DNA from: Chitinophagaceae bacterium
Lineage (GTDB): Bacteria > Bacteroidota > Bacteroidia > Chitinophagales > Chitinophagaceae
Length of the DNA stretch: 64,000 nucleotides
Direction of reading: 5' to 3'
NCBI GenBank assembly: GCA_027486835.1
Contig: JAIXOJ010000170.1
Span: 31,240 to 95,239, forward strand
The number at the start of each line of letters is the position of its first letter. Position 1 is the stretch's first letter. The notes under the pieces were generated by a model. That model had not been told where the DNA came from. It was given only the letters and a program-made list of their open reading frames with translations, and did not search any database. This document shows, piece after piece, positions 7,811 to 16,566 of the stretch. The translations under genes were made by a program, and so were the position numbers.

Positions 7811-9331
7811 TTAATTAATTTTTTCTGGCCTCATTTGTGGAAACAATAGCACATCCTGAATAGAAGGACTATTGGTCATTAACATACACAAACGATCAAT
7901 TCCAATACCAATACCACTTGTTGGCGGCATACCATATTCAAGTGCTCGCAAAAAATCATGGTCAATAAACATCGCTTCGTCATCGCCGCGCTCCATGAGT
8001 TTCATTTGTTCCTCAAAACGTAAGCGTTGGTCGATTGGGTCATTTAATTCGCTGTAGGCATTGGCAAGCTCTTTACCATTAACCATCAGTTCAAAACGTT
8101 CTACTAAACCTTCTTTGCTGCGATGTTTTTTGGTGAGCGGACTCATTTCAACTGGGTAGTCAATGATAAAAGTTGGCTGTATGTACGTGTGTTCACTGGT
8201 GGCACCAAAAATTTCATCAATTAGTTTGCCCTTTCCAATATTGGCTGGTACGCCAATGTTGAGTGTTTTGCACACTTCGCGTAGGCCAGCTTCATCTTTG
8301 TCGGCTACATCTATGCCTGTATTTTCTTTAATAGCATCATGAATACTGATGCGCTTAAATGGGGCTTTGAAACTGATGGTTTTATCCCCCACTACCACAT
8401 CGGTGGTGCCGTGCAAGGCGATGGCTATTTGCTCAAACAGTTGTTCTGTTATTTCCATCATCCAGAAATAATCTTTGTAGGCAGTGTACCACTCTAGTAC
8501 AGTAAATTCTGGGTTATGGGTTCTGTCCATTCCTTCGTTTCTAAAGTTTCTACTGAACTCATACACCCAATCGAAACCACCCACAATCAATCTTTTAAGG
8601 TAAAGTTCGTTGGCAATGCGCAGGTACAAAGGAATATCTAGCGCATTGTGATGGGTAACAAAGGGGCGAGCCGCTGCACCACCAGGGATACTTTGCAAAA
8701 CAGGGGTATCTACCTCTAACGCACCTTGGTTGTTGAGAAATGTGCGTATCGTGTTCATAAGGATGGTTCTTTTTACGAACGTATCTTTTACCGATGGGTT
8801 GATTACTAAATCTACATAACGCTGACGGTATCTAAATTCGGGATCTGTTACCTCGTCATATACATTGCCCTCCTCATCTCTTTTTACCACTGGTAATGGT
8901 TTTAGCGACTTAGAAAGGAGCGTTAGCGTTTGTGTATGTACAGAAGTTTCGCCTGTTTTGGTAATGAATACAAAACCAGTAACACCAATAAAATCACCAA
9001 GGTCAAGGCCATGTTTTACCACGGTATCCCAAAAAGATTTGTCGTCATTGGGGCAGATGTCATCGCGTTTCACATATAATTGAATGATGCCTTTGCTGTC
9101 TTGTATTTTAATAAAATAAACCTTTCCTTTATCGTTGATGGCCACAATACGTCCAGCCACACACACATTTGCGAAGGTTTCTTTGGTTGCTTCGCTAAAC
9201 TGCTCCTTAATTAACGTTGAAAAATGCGAAACTGGATACAAGGCAGCCGGGTAAGCATCAATACCCGCAGCTTGCAGTTTGGCAAGTTTCTCTCTCCTAA
9301 CAATTTCTTGTTCGCTTAAATGTACACTCAT
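7811..9331 (-). CDS. lysS: Lysyl-tRNA synthetase, class II
   Basis: 506-residue class II aminoacyl-tRNA synthetase that charges tRNA-Lys with lysine. N-terminal OB-fold anticodon-binding domain covers roughly residues 55-150 (VAGRIVAINDKGKVYFIKIQD), followed by the catalytic domain with motif 2 FRNEGMDRTHNPEFTVLEW and motif 3 GIGIGIDRLCML near the C-terminus. Length and ending PQMRPEK are standard. Single-gene unit with its own promoter-like box and terminator. Confidence 0.96.
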   Translation of the reverse strand: MSVHLSEQEIVRREKLAKLQAAGIDAYPAALYPVSHFSTLIKEQFSEATKETFANVCVAGRIVAINDKGKVYFIKIQDSKGIIQLYVKRDDICPNDDKSFWDTVVKHGLDLGDFIGVTGFVFITKTGETSVHTQTLTLLSKSLKPLPVVKRDEEGNVYDEVTDPEFRYRQRYVDLVINPSVKDTFVKRTILMNTIRTFLNNQGALEVDTPVLQSIPGGAAARPFVTHHNALDIPLYLRIANELYLKRLIVGGFDWVYEFSRNFRNEGMDRTHNPEFTVLEWYTAYKDYFWMMEITEQLFEQIAIALHGTTDVVVGDKTISFKAPFKRISIHDAIKENTGIDVADKDEAGLREVCKTLNIGVPANIGKGKLIDEIFGATSEHTYIQPTFIIDYPVEMSPLTKKHRSKEGLVERFELMVNGKELANAYSELNDPIDQRLRFEEQMKLMERGDDEAMFIDHDFLRALEYGMPPTSGIGIGIDRLCMLMTNSPSIQDVLLFPQMRPEKIN

Positions 9332-9351
9332 TAATACTTTTTTAGTACGAG

Positions 9352-9359
9352 CAAAGATA
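9352..9359 (-). promoter_or_regulatory. -7 box upstream of lysS
   Basis: TATCTTTG on the minus strand, 21 bases before the lysS ATG, is a full match to TAnnTTTG. I see no clear -33 partner. Confidence 0.4.
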
Positions 9360-9770
9360 TAGGCCGTGGGTATTTGTTAATGGTTAATTGTTAATGGGTA
9401 TCACTGGTTAGGGTCAAATAAATAGGTGCATTAGCAGCAGGTGCATAAAAGTTTTTCGTTTTGCCCCACGCCTTTCGGAGAGGGGTTGAGGTGAGGTTTA
9501 ACTAATAACTGCGAAAAACATTTATGCACAGTTGGCAGCCATTTTAGTTAATAATGTATCAACAAAAGCATTTCTTTTAATCAATTTTTTGTTGATTTAT
9601 TGAATACAAGGGCAATTGTCTATTTGGCCTTCATAAGAAACTGTATTGCCCCAATATTTGCCTCTTAAACTTATTTTTTGCCTTTAGCGTATGAAATTCA
9701 TCATTTCCCTACACCCCGAGTAACATTTGAACCCTATTGGCGTACTAACCCGCATAAACTATATTTTTAC
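9360..9770. other. Intergenic region between divergent lysS and receptor genes
   Basis: No gene is seen. Around 9464-9494 there is a CCTTTCGGAGAGGGGTTGAG-like stretch of a sort I recall as scattered repeat debris in Bacteroidetes genomes. The receptor gene's promoter must lie here but no full consensus is visible. Confidence 0.3.
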
Positions 9771-12224
9771 ATGATGAAACATTTTTACCTTCTAGTTCTT
9801 AGTGTATTGACTTTGTCGATACAAGGATTTTCACAAACAAAACAAACAGTAACAGGCACAGTAAAAGACGCCAACAACAAACCCCTGACCGCAGTAACCA
9901 TCACTTTATTAAAAGCAAAAGACAGCAGCCTAGTAAAGGCAGCCGTTTCGGACAAAGAAGGTGACTTTGAAATTACAACCGCTCAGACAGGGTCGTTTTT
10001 GGTAAGCTATTCCTTAGTAGGTTATGGCACAAAATATTCTGAGCCATTTCAATTGACAGAAAACTCAAATCAGAAATTACCCAATGCTTCCTTAGCCATT
10101 GCAGCAACTAAATTGCAGGAGGTAACCGTAACAGCAGCTAAAAAACCATTGGTTGAAATTAAAGCGGACAAAATGGTGTTCAACGTGGAGAGTAGCATTA
10201 ACGCTTCTGGTAGCGATGGACTAGAGATTTTGAGAAAAAGTCCTGGCATTCAAGTGGATAACAACGACAACATTACCATGAAAGGCAAAACAGGCGTGAG
10301 GGTATATGTTGATGGTAAAATGTTACAGTTAGATACAAAAGATTTGGCTGCTTATTTAAAAAGTATCAACAGCAACGACATTGAAGCCATAGAAATGATT
10401 AGCAACCCCAGTGCAAAATATGATGCGAGTGGTAATGCAGGTATCATCAACATTAGGTTAAAGAAGAACAAAAAGTTTGGCACCAATGGTAGTACCAATC
10501 TTGGTTTTACACAAGGGGTTACGCCGAAAGGTAATGGCTCGCTCAACCTAAATTATCGCGACAAAAAAGTGAATTTATTCAGCAACTTGAGCGGTAGTAT
10601 TGGTACCTATGAAAACGGAATGAACCTCTATAGATTACAGAACGACAGTATTTACGACCAACACAGTACCAACTGGAATGATGGCAAAAGCATCAATGCC
10701 AAAGTGGGTGCTGATTATTTCTTAAGCAGCAAGCATACATTGGGCGTTATGGCAAGAATTGGGTACGACGATAATGTATGGCGCACCACCGGCAATACCA
10801 ATATCTACTATAAAAAAGAAGACACCGGCAGTTTTATAAAAAAACTATTGGCTACCAATAGAGTGCCTAGTACTAGGATGAATAGCAACGTAAACATCAA
10901 TTATCGGTATGTTGATACCAGTGGAACAGAGATAAACGCTGATGCAGATTATGGCTTGTTTCGCGGCACGGGCAATAGTTACCAACCCAATTATTACTTT
11001 AACAAAGACAATTCTCCGCTGAATACATTTATTTATTCTAATAATACCCCTGTTGATATTGATATATACACTGCAAAAGCAGACGCGGAAAAGAATCTTT
11101 GGAAAGGCAAATTAGGCTTTGGGGTTAAATTTTCTTATGTAACTACTAAGAACACCTTTGACTTCTTTAGCGTAGATAACAATTCTGGCATTGCTACAAA
11201 ATCGCTCAACAGAAGCAACCAGTTTACTTATACCGAAAATGTTAATGCGGCTTATGTCAATTACAACCGACAATTAACCACTAAGGTTAGTTTCCAAGGT
11301 GGTTTGCGGGTGGAGCAAACCAATAGCGAGGGCAAATTGGTGAGAGCAGATGGGAGAAAACAAGCAGACGATACGGTTACTAGGTCTTACGTAAACTTGT
11401 TTCCTAGTGCAGCATTCACGTGGAATGTAAACAAAACCAACACGTTGACCCTAACCTATAGCAGACGCATAGACCGTCCCACTTACCAAGACTTGAATCC
11501 ATTTGAAAATAAATTGGATGAATTAACCTATGAAAAAGGTAATGCCTTTCTACGCCCACAATACACCGATAACTTAGAGCTAACCCATACGTTTATGGGC
11601 TTTTTAAACACTTCGGCTGCGTACAGTTATGTGAAAGATTATGCCACTCAGGTTACAGATACTATTCGTAATGCTTCGTATGTGCAACAGCAGAATTTGG
11701 CTACGCAGCGCATTCTCAACTTTAGTATTGGTTCGCCTTTACCCATTAAAAAATGGTGGAACGGCTATGTGAATTTGTGGTACAACTATCAAATGTTTGA
11801 TGGTTATATTAACGATAAACCCGTGAAAGTGGACATCCCTGGATATGGTGCTTATTTGCAAAACACTTGGACACTTGGTCGTGATTACACAGCCGAGATG
11901 AGTGGTTGGTTCAATGGGCCTAGCGTGTGGGGTGCTACTTGGAAAACAAAACCTCAAGGAGGCATTGATTTAGGATTGCAAAAATTATTGTTGCAAAAAA
12001 GAGCTTCTGTTAAGCTAAGTGTAACCGATATTTTATTTACCGCACCTTGGAAAGCAACCAGTGAATTTGGCGGTATGAAGATAGACGGCGGTGGTAATTG
12101 GGAGAGCCGCACCGTTCGCTTGAACTTCACCTACCGTTTTGGTAGCAACCAAATTAAGGAAGCTAGAACCCGTAAAACAGGTATCGAAAGCGAAAGCCAA
12201 CGTATTAAAGGAGGCGGAAATTAA
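9771..12224 (+). CDS. TonB-dependent receptor / outer-membrane beta-barrel protein
   Basis: About 818 residues from the MMKHFYLL start at 9771; a longer frame opens at 9678, but only the 9771 start gives a proper signal peptide (LLVLSVLTLSIQGFSQ). Domains in order: carboxypeptidase-regulatory-like beta-sandwich (VTGTVKDANNKPLTAVTITL), a TonB plug (residues about 110-220, with VYVDGKMLQLDTKDLAAYL and NPSAKYDASGNAGIINI), and a long C-terminal barrel of the OMP_b-brl type ending in RLNFTYRFG. These receptors take up large or scarce nutrients using TonB energy. No SusD-like partner follows, so the substrate is not indicated. The lone TonB-type protein at 40387 might serve such receptors. Confidence 0.88.
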   Translation: MMKHFYLLVLSVLTLSIQGFSQTKQTVTGTVKDANNKPLTAVTITLLKAKDSSLVKAAVSDKEGDFEITTAQTGSFLVSYSLVGYGTKYSEPFQLTENSNQKLPNASLAIAATKLQEVTVTAAKKPLVEIKADKMVFNVESSINASGSDGLEILRKSPGIQVDNNDNITMKGKTGVRVYVDGKMLQLDTKDLAAYLKSINSNDIEAIEMISNPSAKYDASGNAGIINIRLKKNKKFGTNGSTNLGFTQGVTPKGNGSLNLNYRDKKVNLFSNLSGSIGTYENGMNLYRLQNDSIYDQHSTNWNDGKSINAKVGADYFLSSKHTLGVMARIGYDDNVWRTTGNTNIYYKKEDTGSFIKKLLATNRVPSTRMNSNVNINYRYVDTSGTEINADADYGLFRGTGNSYQPNYYFNKDNSPLNTFIYSNNTPVDIDIYTAKADAEKNLWKGKLGFGVKFSYVTTKNTFDFFSVDNNSGIATKSLNRSNQFTYTENVNAAYVNYNRQLTTKVSFQGGLRVEQTNSEGKLVRADGRKQADDTVTRSYVNLFPSAAFTWNVNKTNTLTLTYSRRIDRPTYQDLNPFENKLDELTYEKGNAFLRPQYTDNLELTHTFMGFLNTSAAYSYVKDYATQVTDTIRNASYVQQQNLATQRILNFSIGSPLPIKKWWNGYVNLWYNYQMFDGYINDKPVKVDIPGYGAYLQNTWTLGRDYTAEMSGWFNGPSVWGATWKTKPQGGIDLGLQKLLLQKRASVKLSVTDILFTAPWKATSEFGGMKIDGGGNWESRTVRLNFTYRFGSNQIKEARTRKTGIESESQRIKGGGN

Positions 12225-12246
12225 TTGCAGATACAGGATATTTCAA

Positions 12247-12282
12247 AACCCGTCAGTTATAAAAAACTGGCGGGTTTTTTTG
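12247..12282 (+). terminator. Terminator after the receptor gene
   Basis: Arms AACCCGTCAGT and ACTGGCGGGTT (one G-T pair) with an 8-base loop and a T-run, 22 bases after the receptor stop. Confidence 0.8.
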
Positions 12283-12388
12283 TGCAAAAAAGAAAGCAAA
12301 ATGGGGTGAGGTTATGTAGACGTTGTTGCCAGTAACATTGGCACAATAAATTTAACATTCAAAAGGTTGCTTTAAAAAGCTATGCTAT

Positions 12389-12446
12389 CTAAAACCTAAA
12401 ACCTAAAACCTAAAACCTAAAACCTAAAACCTAAAACTTAAACCTT
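12389..12446. repeat. Seven-base tandem repeat (AAAACCT)n
   Basis: About seven back-to-back copies of AAAACCT, the last ones slightly diverged (AAAACTT, AAACCTT). It lies in the 300-base gap between the receptor and mgsA. Such slippage-prone tracts vary in copy number; it is 90 bases from the mgsA start, so an effect on promoter spacing is possible but unproven. Confidence 0.9.
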
Positions 12447-12533
12447 ACAACTTCATATCAGCGGTCTTTTTAAGGGGATTGTTTTGTTATGGCTAATATT
12501 GTCCCGTTATTTCATTCCCTAAAAATATTTACC

Positions 12534-12998
12534 ATGTTTCTCACTAAACAATTAGCCCCCAGAAAGCGCATTGCACTCATTGCCCATGACCATAAAAAAC
12601 TAGATATGGTGCAATGGGCAGTTCATAATGGTCAAACCTTGTCTAAACATGAGCTTTTTGCCACTGGCACCACGGGTAAGCTAGTGGAGGAAGCACTCGA
12701 CCGACCCGTTAGAAAATTTTTAAGTGGCCCATTAGGTGGTGACCAACAAATTGGTAGCCTCATAGCAACAGGGGATTTAGATATAGTGATTTTCTTTTGG
12801 GATCCAATGGAAGCCCAACCACACGATACCGACATCAAAGCGTTGCTTCGCCTTTGCGCTGTATGGAATATTCCCATGGCCTGCGACCGTGCTTCGGCAG
12901 ATTTTATCATCACATCACCCTTTATGAATGAGGCTTACGAAGCCATTATTCCCGATTATGGTGGCTACCTTAGAAGGGATGTTTCCGCAAATTCGTAG
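12534..12998 (+). CDS. mgsA: Methylglyoxal synthase
   Basis: Converts dihydroxyacetone phosphate to methylglyoxal and phosphate, a bypass of lower glycolysis when sugar phosphates build up. From ATG 12534 the protein is 154 residues, matching the family; the longer frame from 12489 adds 15 residues without homology-like features. Visible active-site parts: IALIAHDHKKLDM (H18, D19), phosphate-binding ATGTTGK, SGPLGGDQQ with catalytic D70, and PHDTD with H97, D98 and D100. All key residues are intact. Stands alone. Confidence 0.94.
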   Translation: MFLTKQLAPRKRIALIAHDHKKLDMVQWAVHNGQTLSKHELFATGTTGKLVEEALDRPVRKFLSGPLGGDQQIGSLIATGDLDIVIFFWDPMEAQPHDTDIKALLRLCAVWNIPMACDRASADFIITSPFMNEAYEAIIPDYGGYLRRDVSANS

Positions 12999-13017
12999 GC
13001 AGAAGTTGTATAGTACA

Positions 13018-13292
13018 ATTTCACAGAGTTGCACAGAGAAGTCACTGAGTTGCACGGAGCTGCTTTCCTTTTGGCATTCAGAGTAATAAAAAAAATTTTC
13101 ACAGAGCTTCACTGAGAAGTCACAGAGTTACACGGAGCCAATTATCTCTGTGGCACTCTGTGCAACCTCTGTGGCACTCGGTGTAATAAAAAATTTCACA
13201 AAGGTTGCATAGAGAAACCGGAGCATCTATCTCTGTGGCTCTCTGTGTAACCTCAGTGGTTCTCTGTGTAATAAAAAATTTCGCAACAAAAG
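13018..13292. repeat. Palindromic CACAGAG/CTCTGTG repeat cluster, about three units
   Basis: Intergenic DNA built from AATTTCACAGAG-TTGCACAGAG left arms and CTCTGTG-CAACCTCTGTG right arms, ending in GTGTAATAAAAAATTTC three times (about 13081-13105, 13180-13199, 13268-13284). Left and right arms are reverse complements, so each unit can fold into a long stem. The same family occurs at 39140-39641, 40036-40156 and 45357-45466. Open frames across it are by-products of the repeat. Confidence 0.88.
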
Positions 13293-13309
13293 CAAGCAAT
13301 AAGTTCATT

Positions 13310-14038
13310 TTAGGCAAACATAGTTGCAGCTTTTTCTAGGCTTTCTGGTTTGCCTACGTCTATTAGGAGACTGTTAGAATGGTCAAAAGCAGTAATGGTA
13401 TGGTCGGCACATAGGGAGAGGTAAACATCAATCATCGAAAACTTACCGCTTTGGGTAATCAGCGAAAAAATTTGATTGCTTAGTACCTGTATCCCACTAA
13501 ATGCTACTGCATGAAATTGGTTTTTATCAGCATGAAGCAGCATGGGCCCTTTTTCTTGCCCAGTTTGTTCATTGCGCCAGCCAACCAAAGTATTTTGTTC
13601 ATTAAAAACTAGCTTTCTGTTACTGTTTCTATTGGTAGTGGCCAAAGTAGCCAACGGTAGTTGAAGACGATGCTCCTGCACTATAGCTTTTAGCGGCATG
13701 TCCGTTAGCATATCGGCATTCATCACCACAAATTCTGGGGAACTGTCAAAATACCAAGCCGCTTTCAAGATGCCCCCCCCCGTTTCTAAGACAGCATCCG
13801 TTTCGTCGGAAATGGTGATATGGCTACCCCATCCCTTATGTAGCTCGATGGCTGCCACAATCTGTTCGGCAAAATGATGCACATTCACCAATACCTCAAA
13901 AATGCCCTGCGTTTGCAAGTATTTTACATTTCTTTCCAATAGCGATTGTCCGTTTACCATCGCAAGTGCCTTGGGATGGTGCAGAGTAAAAGGCTGTAGT
14001 CGCGTGCCAAAACCGGCAGCCAAAAGCATTGCTTTCAT
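13310..14038 (-). CDS. Nucleotidyltransferase, MurU-like sugar-1-phosphate uridylyltransferase
   Basis: NTP-transferase fold enzyme, 242 residues from ATG 14038 (a longer frame reaches 14155 but the fold begins at MKAMLLAAGFGTRLQPFT). Visible: the GxGTRL nucleotide loop, HPKAL with the conserved Lys, LETGGGILKA and VMNADML with the metal Asp. MurU turns N-acetylmuramate-1-phosphate into UDP-MurNAc in peptidoglycan recycling. The assignment to MurU rather than a mannose- or glucose-1-phosphate enzyme rests mainly on the neighbour: 136 bases upstream on the same strand lies an AmgK-like kinase, and AmgK makes the substrate of MurU in Pseudomonas. Substrate remains an inference. Confidence 0.75.
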   Translation of the reverse strand: MKAMLLAAGFGTRLQPFTLHHPKALAMVNGQSLLERNVKYLQTQGIFEVLVNVHHFAEQIVAAIELHKGWGSHITISDETDAVLETGGGILKAAWYFDSSPEFVVMNADMLTDMPLKAIVQEHRLQLPLATLATTNRNSNRKLVFNEQNTLVGWRNEQTGQEKGPMLLHADKNQFHAVAFSGIQVLSNQIFSLITQSGKFSMIDVYLSLCADHTITAFDHSNSLLIDVGKPESLEKAATMFA

Positions 14039-14174
14039 ATGATTGATAAAAATTACAGCAAGTATAATTATAAAATACCTAAAGTCATGCACATTTAAAT
14101 TGCTTAAAAATTCAGAATTTTCTCTACTTTGAGGTATTGTTTCTTTACAGCCCACTTGACATCAAAGCCTCCTC

Positions 14175-15617
14175 CTACCACACCCAATTTTCTTGGTTAG
14201 TATGCTGAAGCGTCACCTTCACATTGTATTTGTTACGTAGGTGGCGGGCGGTTTGTTCGGCGGCATATACGCTGCGGTGTTGGCCGCCTGTGCAGCCGAA
14301 ATTGATGGCCAAATGAGCGAAGTCCCTTTCTAAGTAATTCTCCACAGATACGTCTAGCAAATCCCAAACACTGTTCAAGAAACTAGGCATGAGCGTTTGC
14401 TGTTCTAAGAAATCTTGCACAGCCTTGTCTTTTCCTGATAATTTTTTGTAGTCATCAAACCGTCCAGGATTATGGATGGCGCGCATGTCAAACACATATC
14501 CGCCTCCAGTATCATTATCTGTAACAGGAATTCCTTTTTTATAACTAAAGCTTTGAATGGTAATCACCAAAGGCGTAGTGTCATTCGCTTGGGTGGGGGT
14601 GAATTTGCGGATGGTTTCTTCGCTCGTGATTTTCAAGAGCAGTTCGTCCAGTACGGTGGTGGTGATGCCTACTTTTTTATGGTTAATAAAAAACAACACA
14701 TTCTTCAAGGCCAATGGAATACTGGTGAGAAAATGCGCTTTGCGTTCAAATAACCCCCTAAACCCATACGCACCCAGCACCTGTAACAATCGAATCAACA
14801 CATACCCGTTATACTGGCTTTCAAATGTTGGACGGTCAATCGGTTTGCCCATCAGTTGTTCTGCCATACCAATATAATATTGCAACAGTCGATCTTTCCA
14901 AGCTACGCTAAGGTTTGCTTTGGCTTGCCACAACAAGCTAGCCACATCATATTGCAAAGCACCTTTCATCCCACCTTGGTAGTCGATAAAATGAACATGG
15001 TGGTCTTTCACCATAATGTTCCTCGACTGAAAATCGCGGAACATAAAATACTGCTGTCCAGTTTTAGCCAAGTAACTGCTTAGTGCTTCAAAATCATCGA
15101 TAAGCCCCTGCTTGTCATACGGTATGTTGAGGGTATCTAAGAAGTAATATTTAAAATAAAGCAAATCGCTCATGATGGCTTGCTTGCCAAAAGTTCGGGC
15201 CGTTAAGCACCAGTTACCATAATCAAAACTCTGGTCGCCAAGAATTTGCATCCGTGCCAGTTGTTGAAGGCTTTTTTGATAAAGGCCATAAACTGCGGTA
15301 CTCTCCCCTTGGGCTTCCAAATGGTGCAAAAGGCTTTGGTTGCCAAAGTCTTCTTGTATGTAAATGGTATTTGTTTCATTCACACAATATACTTCAGGCA
15401 CAGGCAATTGGGATTGCTTGAAATGTTGGGTAAACTGGATAAAAGCTCGGTTTTCTGCTTGGTGGTCGTTGTAGGTAGCAATAAAGCTACCTGCGGGGGA
15501 GGCTACTCTAAAATACTGGCGGTTGCTGCCACTTTGGGGTATTTTTTCGATTGAAGTAGGGCGGTGTTGCCAATGTTTTTCGAATAATTCGAGTATTTGA
15601 GTTGCGATAGCGTCCAT
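14175..15617 (-). CDS. AmgK-like aminosugar kinase fused to RapZ C-terminal domain
   Basis: 480-residue two-domain protein. Residues about 1-340 form an APH-type phosphotransferase: nucleotide-loop area SGSNRQYFRV, catalytic FRDFQSRN (D195, N200) and metal-binding IDYQGG (D212), resembling the anomeric MurNAc/GlcNAc kinase AmgK. Residues about 350-475 match the C-terminal half of RapZ (old UPF0042): SFSYKKGIPV, VFDMRAIHNPGR, FGCTGGQHRSVYAAEQ. The RapZ P-loop ATPase half is absent. In Escherichia coli the RapZ C-terminal domain senses glucosamine-6-phosphate, so fusing it to a sugar kinase would join sensing and phosphorylation. Upstream of the MurU-like gene, probably one operon. I believe the fusion recurs in Bacteroidetes but cannot confirm it here. 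Confidence 0.85.
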   Translation of the reverse strand: MDAIATQILELFEKHWQHRPTSIEKIPQSGSNRQYFRVASPAGSFIATYNDHQAENRAFIQFTQHFKQSQLPVPEVYCVNETNTIYIQEDFGNQSLLHHLEAQGESTAVYGLYQKSLQQLARMQILGDQSFDYGNWCLTARTFGKQAIMSDLLYFKYYFLDTLNIPYDKQGLIDDFEALSSYLAKTGQQYFMFRDFQSRNIMVKDHHVHFIDYQGGMKGALQYDVASLLWQAKANLSVAWKDRLLQYYIGMAEQLMGKPIDRPTFESQYNGYVLIRLLQVLGAYGFRGLFERKAHFLTSIPLALKNVLFFINHKKVGITTTVLDELLLKITSEETIRKFTPTQANDTTPLVITIQSFSYKKGIPVTDNDTGGGYVFDMRAIHNPGRFDDYKKLSGKDKAVQDFLEQQTLMPSFLNSVWDLLDVSVENYLERDFAHLAINFGCTGGQHRSVYAAEQTARHLRNKYNVKVTLQHTNQENWVW

Positions 15618-15835
15618 TCTGTATATTATTACTGTGTCGAAAATAGGTGTTAGCCAACAGGAATTAATCCGGAACGCTCAATTGTTAATGGTTAATAGAG
15701 TAAACGGTGAGTTGTCAACCTCTATAAAGGACGATACTTTTATTTTTTAAAAGGGGAAAGATTTGTATGGCGTGGGTGATTGTTGGTCAATTGTTTTGAA
15801 GAGGGAATGCTTTTAAAAAATCTATCCAAAGCTGC

Positions 15836-16357
15836 TTAAAATGTGATACCAAATTCTAAACTGGGAGAAAAACTAGCGGCTCTGTCGTTACCAAACCTGC
15901 AAGGGAGCGGTGTGGCTACGTAATAGTTAACATACTTGTCTCTTTTAATGATTTTGCTAAAAATGGGTGTAAACCCATACCTGCCGGAAGTTTCAAATGC
16001 AGCTCTTCCTGTGAAGGTAAACCCCTTGCCCAGTGCAGTCAAAATGCCTGGATGAAACAGTAGGTTATTCGTTTTACTGCTACCGCCTTCCACACGAATG
16101 AAGGGAATAATCTGGAAGGAGAACCCCACTTTGGGGGTCTTCCAAATATTTACCGCCATGGGAAAACCTACTTGGTAATAGTCTTTTAGGTTTACCGTAT
16201 TTCCATCATCAGTAAATGTGGCAATGGGGTGCAATATGGCCGCCAAGCCCGTAATTTTTGGATAAGTAGTGGTATTGGTTTGTGCATTTGTAATAATACT
16301 CAGTATAATAAAGCACATTAAAAGAATTAAACGGTGGGGCAATTGTAAATAGTTCAT
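15836..16357 (-). CDS. Secreted or outer-membrane protein of unknown function
   Basis: 173 residues. Signal peptide LILLMCFIILSIITNAQ with an AQ cleavage region typical of Bacteroidetes, then alternating hydrophobic strands with glycine-rich turns and a terminal aromatic residue (LEFGITF), as in small outer-membrane beta-barrels. I do not recognise a family. It lies 209 bases downstream of the esterase on the same strand. The two could share a transcript but nothing shows a common function. Confidence 0.6.
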   Translation of the reverse strand: MNYLQLPHRLILLMCFIILSIITNAQTNTTTYPKITGLAAILHPIATFTDDGNTVNLKDYYQVGFPMAVNIWKTPKVGFSFQIIPFIRVEGGSSKTNNLLFHPGILTALGKGFTFTGRAAFETSGRYGFTPIFSKIIKRDKYVNYYVATPLPCRFGNDRAASFSPSLEFGITF

Positions 16358-16566
16358 AATGTAGATGCAGTAGGTTTAAAAGGCTACAATAATAGTAGGA
16401 TTTGTTGAGTTATCGCAGCATTTACAATTATTGAGTAACAGCACATCCTGAAAGAAGTCAATAATTGTGTTGAAAATACCTTGTTTACAACATCGATTAT
16501 CATTACCCAAAAAAGTTGGAAAAGTATAGCAAAAGGCTATTTCATCACCCAACGAATGTTTGACCA

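Noticed and set aside
12389..12446. Telomere-like (AAAACCT)n tract as an end of a linear replicon
   Set aside because: It lies inside continuous genes on both sides with no terminal hairpin; it is a simple slippage repeat.
13120..13317. ORF reading TQRTTEVTQRATE-like words
   Set aside because: It is a translation of the CACAGAG palindromic repeat; such words recur wherever the repeat lies.
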